DNA of 64,000 nucleotides from Neodontobutis hainanensis (lineage: Eukaryota; Chordata; Actinopteri; Gobiiformes; Odontobutidae): positions 1,991,001-2,055,000 of the forward strand of contig JALDNG010000038.1 of NCBI GenBank assembly GCA_024349245.1. Direction: 5' to 3'. How positions within the stretch are numbered: the first letter of the stretch is position 1; the number at the start of each line of letters is the position of its first letter. The translations under genes were made by a program, and so were the position numbers. Positions 1-12,151 of the stretch are shown here, in pieces. The notes beneath the pieces are model-generated. The model ran no database searches. It was not told where the DNA came from and saw only the letters and a program-made list of their open reading frames with translations.

Positions 1-3000
1 AATATTCTGTTGCCATTTTGCCTCCTCTGATTGCATCTCAATTAAAAAGTATAAAACCACAAAATGTCTTTCTTATTGTCCAATCCTGGGCCTTGGTCAA
101 AATGCTGAACTATCTCTATCTTACAACAAACAAAGTAAGCACATTTTGTATCCTTTTTTTAAGCCGTCTTTGTCTTTAAAATACTATCTATACTAAAAGC
201 CGAAAATGCTGAATAATATTGCAGTGTATTACAGACTTTCTACTGTAAATCTTAAGGTTTAGTGACTGGCCCGGAGAGGTTCAGCCAAGAGCAGAGAAAA
301 TCACATTTGATCTCAAAGTAAAATCTATGGGATAAGAAGGCAGAGTCGGGATAGCAGACATAAATGCACATGTGCAGTGAGCTGCATCATAGAGCGGCCT
401 GAGAAAAGGCATATGCAGCAGATTCTAAACTTTTACTAGAGGGAGTAAAATGACAGCCTGTTCAGTTTTATCACACAAGACACACTCAACCTTGTTTGTG
501 TCTGAACAACCTCCAAATAAAAGGTAGCCATCACAATCATTTATAGTGTACAAAAAGTAGTTTGAATGAAACCAATGCATTCTTTAATGAATGGTGAAAA
601 ATTGGACCCTTCCCACAGGCTGACATTGAGAGTTTGCACAATGGAAAACATCACTTTTCACTCAAATGTGGATATTATACCTAGACAACTCAGCACCTAA
701 AGGTGCATAAAGGTGTTGAATAAAGGAACACATCTGTCAAAAGTATGTTTGTTATAGTCTATAGTTTCCATTTGCTGTCCTTGAGATCAGTCTAATTTCA
801 GCTCACAGGCTGTAGAAAGTCAAGGAGTGAGATTTGATTTGATGTTTTTACCATGCTGACACTATTTACTAGGGTAAAAACTACACACTGTACCTTTAAA
901 TAAGAACTGCTACTTCCAATCAACTGTCCAAATACATAGACTTTAGAAAATTAAGAATATAATACATTTTACACCAGACAGAAGTGATTCAGTTTGGACA
1001 AGACAATGATCCACTGAATGTTTTTTTTTATTTATTTATTCTTATCTACAATTTTATGTTGAAGGTTGAGATTTGATCCTTGATCCTTGATTTTGATGCT
1101 ATAAAAAGTATAAAAAGTATAAAAATAAACTGAGGTGAAGTGACATGGACAAAACGGTTAACGTCTTACATAGACTACTTTAGTATTGTTATCTAGATGA
1201 TTTAGAACTCTCATTGACATCCTTCCCAAATGTATTTTACAAAACTAACCACCATGTTGTGTTGTATTAATGTCCCTCTTTTGCCTTCATACCAGGTTTT
1301 CTTTTTTGTGGCTAAAACAATGTTCAGGCTTTGTGTATATTTGCTTTGACAGCTGCTGTATATTTGGTGCTATAAAGGTAAAGATAAAGAACTGACGTGA
1401 ATCATATCAAACAGGGAAAACGTGTGAATGTCTGGACCAAAGGAAGCAGCTGTGAACACTTCCTCTGAACCAGGACCTTACTGTTGCCATGGTAACAATA
1501 ATAAATCACAAACTGATGAAGAAAAATACAAAACATGGCTCTAGTCTGCGGTATTTTCTTGGAAAAGAAAGTGTTATGTCTGTGGAAGCCATTATAGACA
1601 GCAGTCACTTCAACAAATATCTTCTTAAGTGAACATTGTGGTACAATGACTCTAAGAAGAACCCTGTCACACAATATACCAACATTACTCAGGTTTTCCT
1701 CTTTTTTCTAGTATGTTGTTGTGAAGTTGAAATAAATATTGTAAAATGCAGTCATCAGTAATGTTTTTTTAAATCACAAACTTGAATTATTAAAATTTTA
1801 GTTGTTGCCTTTTACATTGGTACATTAGAATCTCTTCCCATGTATCGCACACTGGTCTTTTCACATTTGTAGATGGTCTGACAAAGTCTCGGGCTGTTTC
1901 CCATTTGCCAGGATCCTTCCCTGGGAGGACTCCTTTGGAGAAAATCAGCTGCTGAACATATGTTCCATTTGGTTTCAAACCCCACCTCTTCCCAAGGACT
2001 GAGTCCTCCGTTTGGCTAAAATACTAAGGATGCATCTGTGGCTCTTCTGTGGCCTTTCCCTACCCACAGTGCACTGCAAGTACTTTGAAAAAAGGATGTA
2101 GAAGTGAAAATGCAGCTCAAGGCAGAGAATTTTCAGTTTAAATAGTGTCCATTTGCTGCTTTCATAGTAACTAAGTTAGTACGTTTTATTTTGAAAATAT
2201 TTGCCCAATAACCTGCACAGTTTAGTTTTATTTTACATTAGTGAGATTTTATCACCATTATGTCTCTGATTGTTACTATATAGAATTTTTAGTCACTCCT
2301 GCAGAACATATCATGTTTGGCCGTAAATAAATGAAGCAAATATCAGCTAATTTAACTAACTATTCAGCTCCACAAATGTTTTTGTCGTTTTTTTCATTAG
2401 CCATGGATTAGTAAAAATACTCACTTTAACTACGCTACAGCAACACGACGCTGCTGGTGTAAATTGAGGGTTAGAGAATAAAATAAATAAATAATAAATA
2501 AATAAAATGCTTCTGATGATGCAGCTCGGCCACTTTGAAACCTGCCCCAAAAGACTCTGAGGAATACCCCAGAACTCTAGCCTTGGCTTTGGAGGACCGA
2601 CTCTAGAGGAGCCTCCTCCTCCGAAGGATCCTGGCGTTTAGGAAACAGCCTTGGTCTTGTCTTGGTGCAGGCATCTGGATATTTTCTCATACTTTTATTT
2701 TCCATTAGCGTTTTCCTTGGGCTCTCAAATGTTTCTAATGGAAACCCTAATCTCCGGCTGTTTATTTTTATGTGCTTTTTGTTAGTTTAAACCAAGACCT
2801 CATTAAACCAACCTTCTGTACAAATTAGTTGACACGGAGCTAAACAGTTTGTGCATCAGAAAAAAAAATCTACACAAGGCCCCAGGGCTCTACCTGAATC
2901 CTTCCTTTACAGGCAGAAGATAGGCTATAGATTATCTGTCATCATCTTGTGAATCATTTACAATAAACATCCTACAAGTTACAGCTCGTCTATTGAAAAT

Positions 3001-3401
3001 TTTCACTTAATATAGCAACATTACAGGTTATTTATTTTGATTGTTTATTAGTTTAAACAAGGAGAGCTGCCGCCTTATATCTCTCAGATAATTCAGAATC
3101 ACAATAAAACTTTGTTACAAACCCGTTCAATCAGATGTGAGAAGTACTTAATTTGGCTGTGTGTGCTGCGTTCACACGGTTCAAACATCGGCATCAGGTG
3201 TGAAGTATTTGAGTCTCAAGTAGTCGTGTATATGTTTATCAGCTCAGTAGTTTTAATTTGTTCTGTTTGGCAGATTTAATTGGACATTCTTGTTTCAGGT
3301 AAAAGTCTTTACTGCTTTGGTTAATGACAAATGCAATGATTACTGCAAAAAACTGCCCAAAAGTCACTTTCCTTTCTGTTTGTGTTTGTCTTTCTGAACA
3401 G
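1..3401. other. Non-coding sequence, probably intron upstream of first visible cadherin exon
   Basis: No exon or RNA gene is recognisable. The stretch is AT-rich with short homopolymers, a small ATAAAAAGT tandem near 1100-1125 and an AAATAAAT-rich patch near 2480-2510. Its last bases form a pyrimidine-rich tract and AG acceptor at 3400-3401, so at least the right end is intron. That the whole stretch belongs to one intron is inferred from the missing upstream cadherin exons. The open frames here are short and match no family I know. Confidence 0.6.
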
Positions 3402-3538
3402 GTATTTCATGGTCGACAACGAAGATGGCGAGAGGTACTTTCGGATAAACGAGAGCAGTGGGGTTATCAGGACGACGCGGCCTCTGGACCGAGAGGACAT
3501 GCCGTGGCACAACATCACTGTGATGGCGTCGGAGGTTG
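3402..3538 (+). CDS. cdh20: Type II classical cadherin, exon for second half of EC4
   Basis: This 137-nt internal exon has a pyrimidine tract and AG before it and a GTAGGT donor after it. The frame starts with one base finishing a split codon, then reads YFMVDNEDGERYFRI, SSGVIRTTRPLDRED and WHNITVMASEV, and ends with one base of a Gly codon completed by the next exon. The cadherin LDRE motif and an N-glycosylation sequon (NIT) are visible. Cadherin EC domains are extracellular Ca2+-dependent adhesion modules, and this exon covers the later strands of EC4. A 137-nt exon here, followed by 122-, 118- and 252-nt exons, is the usual type II layout. Exons for EC1 to early EC4 lie outside the window. 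Family assignment is near certain. The cdh20 name rests mainly on the tail sequence, and cdh7, cdh19 and cdh24 remain possible. Confidence 0.93.
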
Positions 3539-4439
3539 GTAGGTACCCAGTTTTGTGTTTTTTTTTTCTACAGCTGGGACGGGGATCACTATGACACCTG
3601 CTGGGTTTGTTTACACCAAGAGAGCTGATTTATTTAATGCCAGTCATATTCTCCTTCGGGAATAAGCTAAACCTCTGACTTATTATTTAATTTGAAAATG
3701 TCAAAACACACACACACACTCCTACATATCAGTCTCTCAAATCAAAGGAGGTATATTAGATTCCTGCGAACACTAATACAGGGGATAGAGAGACAAATAT
3801 ACACCATATGAAGAGATCTGTGCTTATTTAAACATTCATTTGTGATTCAAAATTCTTAAGCTTTTTAAAGTTTTGGTTGGTTCATGTGCTGTGGGGAAAG
3901 AAACATCTGCTTTTGGAGTGGTTTGATTGTTCAGGCCCATGGCTTTACTTTGATGGACATGTTTTTTACACAAATTGCTAAAAACTTGTATGATTATTGC
4001 TATTTATTTAAAGGAAATCTTCTGAAATTTCGAAAAAAACTAATAAAAATGACAAAAACACAACATACAAAGGATATATGATTGCACTTTTTTGGGGGGT
4101 CTGCAATCTCTTCCCTACACAGCCAGTTCCACTAAAGAAATCTTAACTAATCATAGTTGTTTATTTGAAATGGTCCCTGATTTTTACTCAGTTGTTCTGT
4201 GTCTGTTGGTCCCACCCCAGGAAAACCACTCTAATTATTTGTCCAGGAGAGCAAAAGGTTGGCAAAGTATGTTATCAGTTGGATTAAACAATTCTTAATG
4301 GTAGAAAAAATTAGTTAGATCAACTGGACCGGCATTATATAAGGCTTTGTTTGTGTGGAAATTGTTTCCTTATAAACATGTTGGTTCTTCTCATGTTATC
4401 TGATTGGTTCTCTGTTTATCCACATGTGTCCTGAGGTCG

Positions 4440-4520
4440 GCAGTCCTGCGTCCATTGGTACTGCCCCCTGGAGGTCACACTCAAATCCACATAAACCTGA
4501 ATAATTCTTTGTATTTCATG
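4440..4520 (+). repeat. Dispersed repeat family, copy 1 of 3
   Basis: The core at 4479-4513 (beginning ACTCAAATCCACATAAACC and ending ATTCTTTGTA) recurs in diverged form at 49938-49969 and 58498-58532, all in the same orientation. I do not recognise the family, and no termini or target duplications are clear. Confidence 0.5.
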
Positions 4521-6892
4521 TACAATGAATAGAAAAAAAAACATATTACTTGAAGACTGCTAGTCTCCATGAGCTCCCAATTCACCAGCAAACCTCATTA
4601 TTGCTTAAACTTTGACCTCATGTCAGGGAACCCTTTATAGTAGCTACTCAGATCCCACCCACAACAGTTGCCTACAAATGTTGTATTTTGACACATTTTC
4701 AAATCAACATTTTTTTTTTCCAGATGTTTTTTTTATTTTATTTTTTTCTATACCATCTTCATTCATAGTCAACTCATATGGGGCCAAACAAACACACACA
4801 GTATAAATCACACATGCTTCGAGTAGCTGCTGTGAAATACTACCGAGCTGCTGGATGTAAATAATTAAACAGCCATCTACCTGTGTTTGATACTCTCATG
4901 AACCCGGGCTAAAGTGTTGATTATTTGCCTCAGACAGTCAGAGTCACACTGGTCTTTTCTTGCCTTGAGCTAAATTGGAAACATTACAAACCATTAGAGG
5001 GATAGCATTAAAATGGAGGGTCAGTTTGTGCCACAGCAGTCTGATTCAAAGTGGAGAATAGTAAAAGAACAAAAGGAGGTGGCGTACGTTTTATACCCAG
5101 AGGTTTTATTCTTACCTACCGAGATAACAAGCTGCCCAGAGGGGATCATATACAAAGAGAGAAAGCACTGCAGCCTCGAATTCGTACAGTGTAAAATTGG
5201 AGACAAAATCAATATGAACAAAAGAAATGTAGTGTGAAATGTGCCGGCTGATTCTGCAGTGCAGCCTTAGCCACTGAGTCACATGTACTCAGCTTTCTTT
5301 TTGCAAACCAGGAAGCCTAATTAAATTAGATTAAAAAAATAAGAACAAGGTGAAAAACAATACACATTTGAAAATTTCATAAATTAAGAAATGTGTTTTG
5401 GGTTTTTGTCACAATTCATGAATACAACATTTAAAACTGCACAAATCCATTTAGACTTTAATAGCATTATGAACAGTCCAATAACAATAGTGGATCATAT
5501 TTAAACACAGGTGAGCTAACACAAAAATGAAAACCATCATTTGCATATTGATTAAAATGTATTCAAATACACTGTACTTTGTATTTTCTTTATAATTAAT
5601 TAGCAAATCAAATTAGCCTCGATTGTTTCAATGTCCTTTCCCTAAACTGGAAATAAATTAAATCAATGCAAGCCCTGCTAACTTGAAGAATTGCTATCAG
5701 GTAACTTGGGTAATTTGTAATCACAATTAGGCAAATCTCGGGCCGGCCGGCAAAGCACTGCATGCTAATGCTTCTTTATCTGCTCACCTCTGTTTAGTAT
5801 TCAAGGATACAGTTACAAAGGAAGCCTTCGTCAAAAAGGAGCACAGATAATTTCCTTTAGCTTTGAAAGAACAAGGACACACAGACTTGAAGACACCAGG
5901 CAGACTGCTGATTTAAGCTCTATTTGAAATAGGCAACAGAAAAAGATTTGGGGCTAAGTCAGTCAAGTCCAAAGCCTGGCCCCAGGGGTGATCATTAGAC
6001 AAGGTATTATTTTGTATAGCCTGAAAGTTGCACCTTTCAATGCATGGCATCAGCGCTCTCAAAAAGACAAGTGTTGTATGTATTGCCATAGTTTTAAACA
6101 TTTTTCATCCTTTTGATATTTAGTTTTGTTATTTTCCATTTATATATTCCTTATGTTAGGCCAGAAAATTACTAAACATACTGTAAGTACAGTATGCAGC
6201 ATTCCCAGTCTTCTAAATCTTCTTTTTCCACACTTATGGAACAACAATGAAAGATGAATGTAGCTGTAACCCACACACATTTTTGGATGTGCAGCCTTCA
6301 GCCACTTAAGGCTCACCGAAGGATAGAAAATATAGTAATTTGAGAAAAGAAGCAAATAAAATAGCTTCTAAATAGTTTTTGGTGGGATGTGGAGCCATGT
6401 TCCATTCCACTGTAAATCAGCCTATCCTAGTCACATAAACAGATGAGTGCATTTACTCAGTGTAAAGTAAATATAAACATTAATTACAAGGTGAGCCGCC
6501 TGCACCTGGGTGACATTTCTGTGTGCTGCCTGGTTTCGCTGACGAGGCATGCTCTTTTTTAGCACCGGTCTTGTAAAACACACTGTACACACCTGGAACC
6601 CACCAGGCAAAATGTTGTATTCATACACCGTGGGTTTTTATCCCAGTGGGTTTTAGACAATATTCAGGGGAATCAGACTATACCCTTGTGGCTCCGGAGA
6701 TAGAAAAATGTTTACTCTTCTGTTTTTGTTTGCTCTGTCGGTTTATGATCCCAAAAAATAATACTTTGGGTTAGTAATGCGGTAAAAGGACTGTCTTAGA
6801 TTTTTTTTTCTTAACTGCCATGAAGTTATGAAAACTCTTCATGGCCTGGGGGAATAGAAAATAAATCCTGGCTGTCAATAGAGGAACAGATT

Positions 6893-7053
6893 GGGGCGCA
6901 GTGGCTCAGTGGTAGAGCGGTCATCCTATAACAGGATGTTGTTGTGCCCTTGGGCAAGACACTTAACCCAAGTTGCCTCGGGTGTCTGTGGCACTGGTGT
7001 GTGAATGTGTGTGTGGATGGGAGCTTGATGTAAAGCGCTTTGAGGGCTTAGTA
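6893..7053 (+). repeat. tRNA-headed SINE, internally deleted copy
   Basis: The head carries a pol III A-box-like TGGCTCAGTGGTAGAGCGG, followed by the family's GGGCAAGACACTTAACCC block and a tail with AAAGCGCTTTGAGGGC. Compared with the copy at 42879, about 45 bp holding the B-box-like segment are missing between about 6938 and 6940, so this copy should not be transcribable from its own promoter. Confidence 0.75.
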
Positions 7054-7822
7054 GAGCTTAGTTAGAGCTGAGTCAAATCCAGTTTTTCTTAATTTAGACT
7101 AAAAAATACAATTTGAGGGACTCAGTAGTAAAATTAAATACATGTTTTTGGTTAATAATGTTAATGTATTAGAAATGTATCTTCTTTTTTTAAGCTTAAG
7201 GCAAAGGCCATGAAAATTTGAATGCTTTGATCCAAACAAAATGAAAACAAATCATGTGCTGTCAATTAGTGTTTAATTGTTAACTACATTAGACATCTTT
7301 AAACCCAAACCTCACCTTCAAAATTTCTGTTAAAACATTTCCATTGAATGTGCTGCATAGGCTGCAAAAGTAAGTTTGGACTGTAGTGGCTGTAAACATT
7401 CACGTATAAGTCAGCAGTCTTTACCTGTTTCAATAAAACTTGAGCCTTTGACATGTTCACATTTACAGCGTATTGTTCATGAATGTAAATACAGGAAATA
7501 AAGTCCTCCTGCAGGATTTTGTGGGTGATAAACAGGTTATTGTATCGTAAAAGGAGAGAAGGGAAATTCATATAACTCACATGCTTCCTGAATTTGTAAT
7601 ACACGTCAAGCAAAACCAAAAGGGACGAGAAAACACACCGCACAAAGACGATCAAATATGCCTCACTAAACAAAATGTTGCTTTTTAAGTCGCACCGCCC
7701 GAGAACAAAGGAGGTAAGCAGTGTACATACAAGAGCAGAGCGTGTCCCAGTTTGGAAATTACAGTGAGGCTGCTCTTATTAGGCTCTGTGTTTGACTTTC
7801 ATCCTGTTTTTCTCCGCTACAG

Positions 7823-7944
7823 GCAACCCCAGTCTTGTGAACAGCGTGCCGGTTACAGTGCAGGTGCTGGATGTGAACGACAACCCTCCAGAAATAGCTA
7901 CAGACGAAGAGGTCATCGTGTGCGAGAGCTCGAGGCCAGGACAG
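7823..7944 (+). CDS. cdh20: Type II classical cadherin, EC4/EC5 linker exon
   Basis: This 122-nt exon lies between a TCTCCGCTACAG acceptor and a GTGAGC donor. Its first two bases complete the Gly codon opened by the previous exon. It then reads NPSLVNSVPVTVQVLDVND and NPPEIATDEEVIVCESSRPGQ and ends on a complete codon. LDVNDNPP is the DXNDN calcium-binding motif of the EC4-EC5 junction, and IVCESS is the start of EC5. The length matches the equivalent type II cadherin exon. Several open frames in other phases overlap it and are shadows, because only this frame keeps both splice phases and the motif. Confidence 0.95.
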
Positions 7945-8575
7945 GTGAGCGTGCTTCCTCCTCCTCCTCCTCACGTTTAAATCTGCGAGAAGCACAAAGA
8001 CACATCAGCGGGATGGTGCTCCATTAACCTCTGTAGCCCCTGCACTGTCCTCTCGGCACACATTCTTCAGGGAGCGATTGTTTCCCTCAGCAGTTTGGGC
8101 CATTCACACATTCACAAAGAGGGCTGCACTTAAACACTCTCATGGCTGCTCAGTGCAGTTTTCCAAAGAAGAATCATAAGATGTTGTCGTGACTTGTGAC
8201 CTGATTTATACAGGTCTATACTGTCTGACTTCTTACCATACAAGTTACAAGAGTGTTAGCTTTTCTCCTGTTCACCGGATGATATATGCAGATATTATAT
8301 GCAGGATTTCCAGGCAAAGGTTTTCAAACTAAAGTGGACCTGTCTATCATCCTTGTTGTATTGCTTGTTCATTGACAAAACCATCACATCCCAACTTTTC
8401 CAGGCAGCTATTGGGTCCGTAGACACACAATGCATTAAACAATAATGGCAAAATGCACTGTTTTTGCTCTTCAGAAGCTTATAGTCTAATAAAATGTAGC
8501 AGCTTCAGTCAATTATCCAATAGGCATTACTGTGACATGTAAATGCCCCTTGAAATTTGGTTTGTATGTATCTAT

Positions 8576-8782
8576 GGCCATTATTTATTTATGTATTTAT
8601 TTATTGGGACAGTGCATGCTGATGAACATACATTTGACACAAGCCACATGAATGTAAACATGGTGGACTATAGCCTTAGGCTCATTTCCATCCGCTGTCC
8701 CACAGTCATACACCAGTGCTGTGTGGAGGCCACGTGGGTTAAGTGTCTTGCCCAAGGACACAACGACAGTATGAACAAAATA
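8576..8782 (-). repeat. Composite of two fish repeats, ending in an inverted SINE fragment
   Basis: The left part begins with a TTTA-rich stretch and TTATTGGGACAGTGCATG and ends TCATTTCCATCCGCTGTCC near 8700, a dispersed repeat I associate with fish genomes. It is followed by AAGTGTCTTGCCCAAGGACA and CAACGACAGTATGAAC, the reverse complement of the middle of the tRNA-headed SINE seen at 42879 and 51940. The SINE head is absent. Boundaries are approximate. Confidence 0.6.
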
Positions 8783-10162
8783 ATAAGACATAGCTAAGCT
8801 CCAAAACACATGCTTTTGAGATCTATAATTTGTTTAAGCAGCACTAATCAGCCCTGAAGTCATTGCTGTTGTCACTCGCACTCTTTTATTTCACACACAA
8901 AATGCAGAAGTCATGTACAAAGTAAAGCAAACATAGAAGCGACAGTTCAAAAAGATTACACTCTTGAGCCTTTTTTTTCAAATGCTTGTGTTTTCAGGAT
9001 CATAAAACACCCTTGTGCTATGATAAGGGATGGCTCAAAAACATTGTTAAATCATTATTTATGCAAGGACTAATGCATTTGACACTAACATCATGTTACT
9101 ACTGTAAGAAAAATGGAAAAAAAGATGTTGAAACACGTTAAGATATGATATTTAAAAACAGAACTCTGTAGGAGAAAGTTGTTTTGTAGCTGGACTCCAC
9201 TGTAAAGACTCTTGGCTGTGCTGTTTCCGTCATCCTTCATTTGAAATGAGTATCTCAGCAGCAAACCATGACAGCGCCCGAATCGAAGCTCATTCCAATT
9301 TGCTCTCAGTCGTCTTTGATTCATTTAAATTAAGAAGCTTTTTGAGATATAGCGCAATCAGCAGCACGGAAATGACTAAAAGGCTGGTTTGGTAATGGAC
9401 GATTGAGTAAAGACACAACTAAATACATTTTAATAGTTTGAAGCAGTAGAAAAGTTTAAATTGAAGTTTGCATTCAATTGAAATTATAGTTGTGTTATTG
9501 CCTTGGGGTTGTATTGGACTTGGGTTTCATGAGAAAATGAATTTGAATGTGTTAAATCAGCACTGCAGCAACATTGAACAGACATATAAATTAAAGTTTG
9601 GGTTCAAAGTAAGAGCTAAGATTGAGACACAGGAGAAGCAGAATAGCTATAATATGCATGTATCTGCAAATAAATTCTAATTTGGAGGTAATTTCTGGAT
9701 TGTAAAAGTGTTAAAAGCAGCCAGATGTGATTTAAATATAAATAGAAGATTAATTTTGAAATCTGTGACAATCCTATATCTTTTCAAGGTTTAAAAATGA
9801 CTTCACTTCTTACTTTCACTTCTGTAGGTGATGAGTCCTTTGACATTAGAAAGTGTGTTGAATCAATGCAGGTGCTGCTCTGTACTCTGGCTGTTTTCTT
9901 CACAAGATTGTATTATTTCAAGCACTTGACAATAGAAGTTGAGATTGGCTTTGTTTTAAAAATAAAGAAAACTCAAGTGAAAAATGCAGATGAAAGCCTG
10001 CTCAGGTCAGAAAATGAACTTATCAGGAGCTATTTGTAGATGTTTAAGTGAATGAGTCACGAGTGACCATTCCTTTTTTCAACCCTGTTTCTTTTAAATG
10101 AATACTGTAATAGCATAGTTAAAGGAGTCAAGATGCATTTTCCTTAGACCAGCTACAATCAC

Positions 10163-10375
10163 TAGTGTTGTTTTTGGCCTGTTTTAATTTGAGTTTTTGT
10201 CTAGTCTTTGTGTGAAGCTGTCATTTTAGTTTTTATTAGTTTTAGTCACATTCACACTCTTTTTAGTCTAGTCAAGTTTCAGTCAATTAAAAGTCTGAGC
10301 ATTTTAGTCTTATTTTAGTCAGAATTGTCCATGACATTTAGTCTACTTTTAGTCAATGAAAAGGGTATTTTTGTG
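10163..10375. repeat. Degenerate repeat built on the word TTTTAGTC
   Basis: TTTTAGTC or near versions (ATTTTAGT, TTTTAGTCTAGTC, ATTTAGTC) recur at irregular spacing from about 10223 to 10355. The words are too frequent for chance in sequence of this composition. It resembles a dispersed fish repeat of unclear class, and neither terminal repeats nor target duplications were found. Confidence 0.5.
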
Positions 10376-12033
10376 TCTTTTTACTACACATGCAGTCTGT
10401 CAGGTAGGAACTAAGAACCCACTCTACATTCTCTCAAACAAATATACATACACGCTAGTCACACACGTTTGTCGTTTTAAGGTTAGTTTCTTAAGGTTCG
10501 TGGTGTATTTGTTGTGATTTTGTGGCCGCAACACATTCCCTTTTCTTTTACACTTCTATGTAATGAAAGTTTTTCAAATGTTGTTTATTCTTTTCCTTCC
10601 AAAGACAAACCCCGACTGGACGCCCATCACTCCTTTCTCTTTGTCAGGCTTAACTTTGTTTGTTGGGCTTGAGAAAGTGACGTTGACTGTGTCCGATCCA
10701 CTTTGAATATATCAATATGCATAAAGAATTTGTACCCTCATTTCATTTACACACCAAAGAGGGGATCAGTCTTAATAGAGCACAACCGCATAGAGACTCG
10801 AGAGTGACTAAAGGAGAACACAACAACACCTAAAATGTCTGGCTGCAGATAAGACCGCCAGGTGCTGACAGAGGTTACCGGGTTGCTTTTTTCACACTCT
10901 TACTGTGTCTTTTACCAATTAAGGGGAGCAAGCTGACAAACGTGGAAGCGAGGTTGCCCTCTGAGCTCCCTGTCACTGTCAGTATTACCCCAGCAGAAAT
11001 CTAATGCTTTTAAGTCAGACTGCTAAACCGAGATAGACCCTTACAGGCAACATTCAGGTGAAGGAGGAAATGGTGGACAGTTAGCTCTGGGTCACCAGCT
11101 TCCGATGAACACTTGGTGTGGTTCGACTGAGGTTAAAATCTATAGTGGTTAAAAAAACAAACCAAAGGCAGGGGGTGGAGTAAAGTACTGTTCAAAAGCA
11201 AAACAAACATTCATTTAATATAATGAGTGTTTGTGAAAAGGATGGGACATGTCTTAAAGGCAAAAGGATCTGTTGTGATGAAAATATTGCAGCTAGAAGG
11301 CAAGATGATGGTGTCTGCATGTGCTCCATCCACACTTCAACTTCCCTGTTCCTCAAGACATGCATGTACTGTATATTGTTTGGTAACTAAACTGCCCAAA
11401 CTGAATAAATGTACGAGTCAATGCATGCCTGTCAGTGTGTGTAAGTGTTAGCCTGTCGATTGAAGGTCCATACCCCATAATTTTTTTAAAACCTACTTTT
11501 CACCCTCCAAATGCAACATTGTTACCTTTCTGCTTTTCTTTTATTAAAATTTTTAAACTGGACCAATTAGACCTATTGGATTGGGCCTAATAATGATAAA
11601 GGGATACATCTAAATGGATAGACTTCCAGCCTTGTTCTGAGCGACTCTGACTTTGTACATTTGTCCCAATCACACAGCATGTGCCAGACTAATAGGCATT
11701 GATTTCTAGTATTTTGTAGCTACACCTGAACACATTGGTCAGATAGCATTGCTGTTCACATTGCCTACTGTTATGGTAACGCTATTAGCATTTAACGCTA
11801 TCATAAATTTACCTGACTTCACCTTAGAGGTAGAAGAGATTCTTATTTGAGCAGACAATCACATTTTCTAACTTGTTAAATTCTTCTTTCAATGTTAGAC
11901 GAAAGAGTGCCACAGTCGCCCAATTATAGCGCAACATGACTGTCGTAAAAATATGTCAAGCTTCTATTGTTTTTGAGCATTAAGTTTCTGTGTAGCTGCA
12001 AATGTCATTTTTAATATGTGCTTTTCTTTCCAG

Positions 12034-12151
12034 GTGATCCAGACGGTGACAGCAGTGGATAAGGATGACTTTGCCAACGGACAGCGCTTTGCCTTCGCTT
12101 TGCCCAACCATTTACCGGTTAATCCCAACTTCACCCTGAAGGACAATGAAG
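12034..12151 (+). CDS. cdh20: Type II classical cadherin, EC5 exon
   Basis: This 118-nt exon begins on a full codon after a strong polypyrimidine acceptor and ends with one base of a split codon before GTAATT. It reads VIQTVTAVDKDDFANGQRF, then LPNHLPVNPNFTLKDNE. DKDD is a cadherin Ca2+-coordinating DXD-type motif, and NFT is an N-glycosylation sequon. ANGQRF and NPNFTLKDN are hallmarks of EC5 in type II cadherins. The length equals that of the orthologous exon class, and the phase fits the next exon (G + AT gives Asp). No disruption is seen. Confidence 0.95.

Larger units (their letters stand above)
3539..7822 (+). other. Cadherin intron between EC4 exon and EC4/EC5 linker exon
   Basis: A 4.3-kb intron runs from the GTAGGT donor to the ACAG acceptor at 7819-7822. 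It holds a short CA run near 3705-3719, one copy of a dispersed repeat near 4440-4520, a poly-T patch near 4711-4748 and a SINE at 6893-7053. A segment around 5580-5790 is rich in homeodomain-type TAATTA and AATTAG words and free of obvious repeats. A 124-codon minus-strand open frame at 7299-7673 resembles nothing I know and looks like chance. Confidence 0.85.
7945..12033 (+). other. Cadherin intron between linker exon and EC5 exon
   Basis: A 4.1-kb intron holding a composite repeat at about 8576-8782 and a TTTTAGTC-rich repeat at about 10163-10375. The rest shows no recognisable repeat, RNA gene or alternative exon. The acceptor is a strong CTTTTCTTTCCAG at 12021-12033. Confidence 0.85.

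Noticed and set aside
6177..6196. Small hairpin CATACTGTAAGTACAGTATG
   Set aside because: An 8-bp stem of this kind is expected by chance in AT-rich sequence, with no miRNA-like length.
7299..7673. 124-codon minus-strand open frame in the cadherin intron
   Set aside because: No domain, signal, codon bias or similarity that I recognise. AT-rich chance frame.
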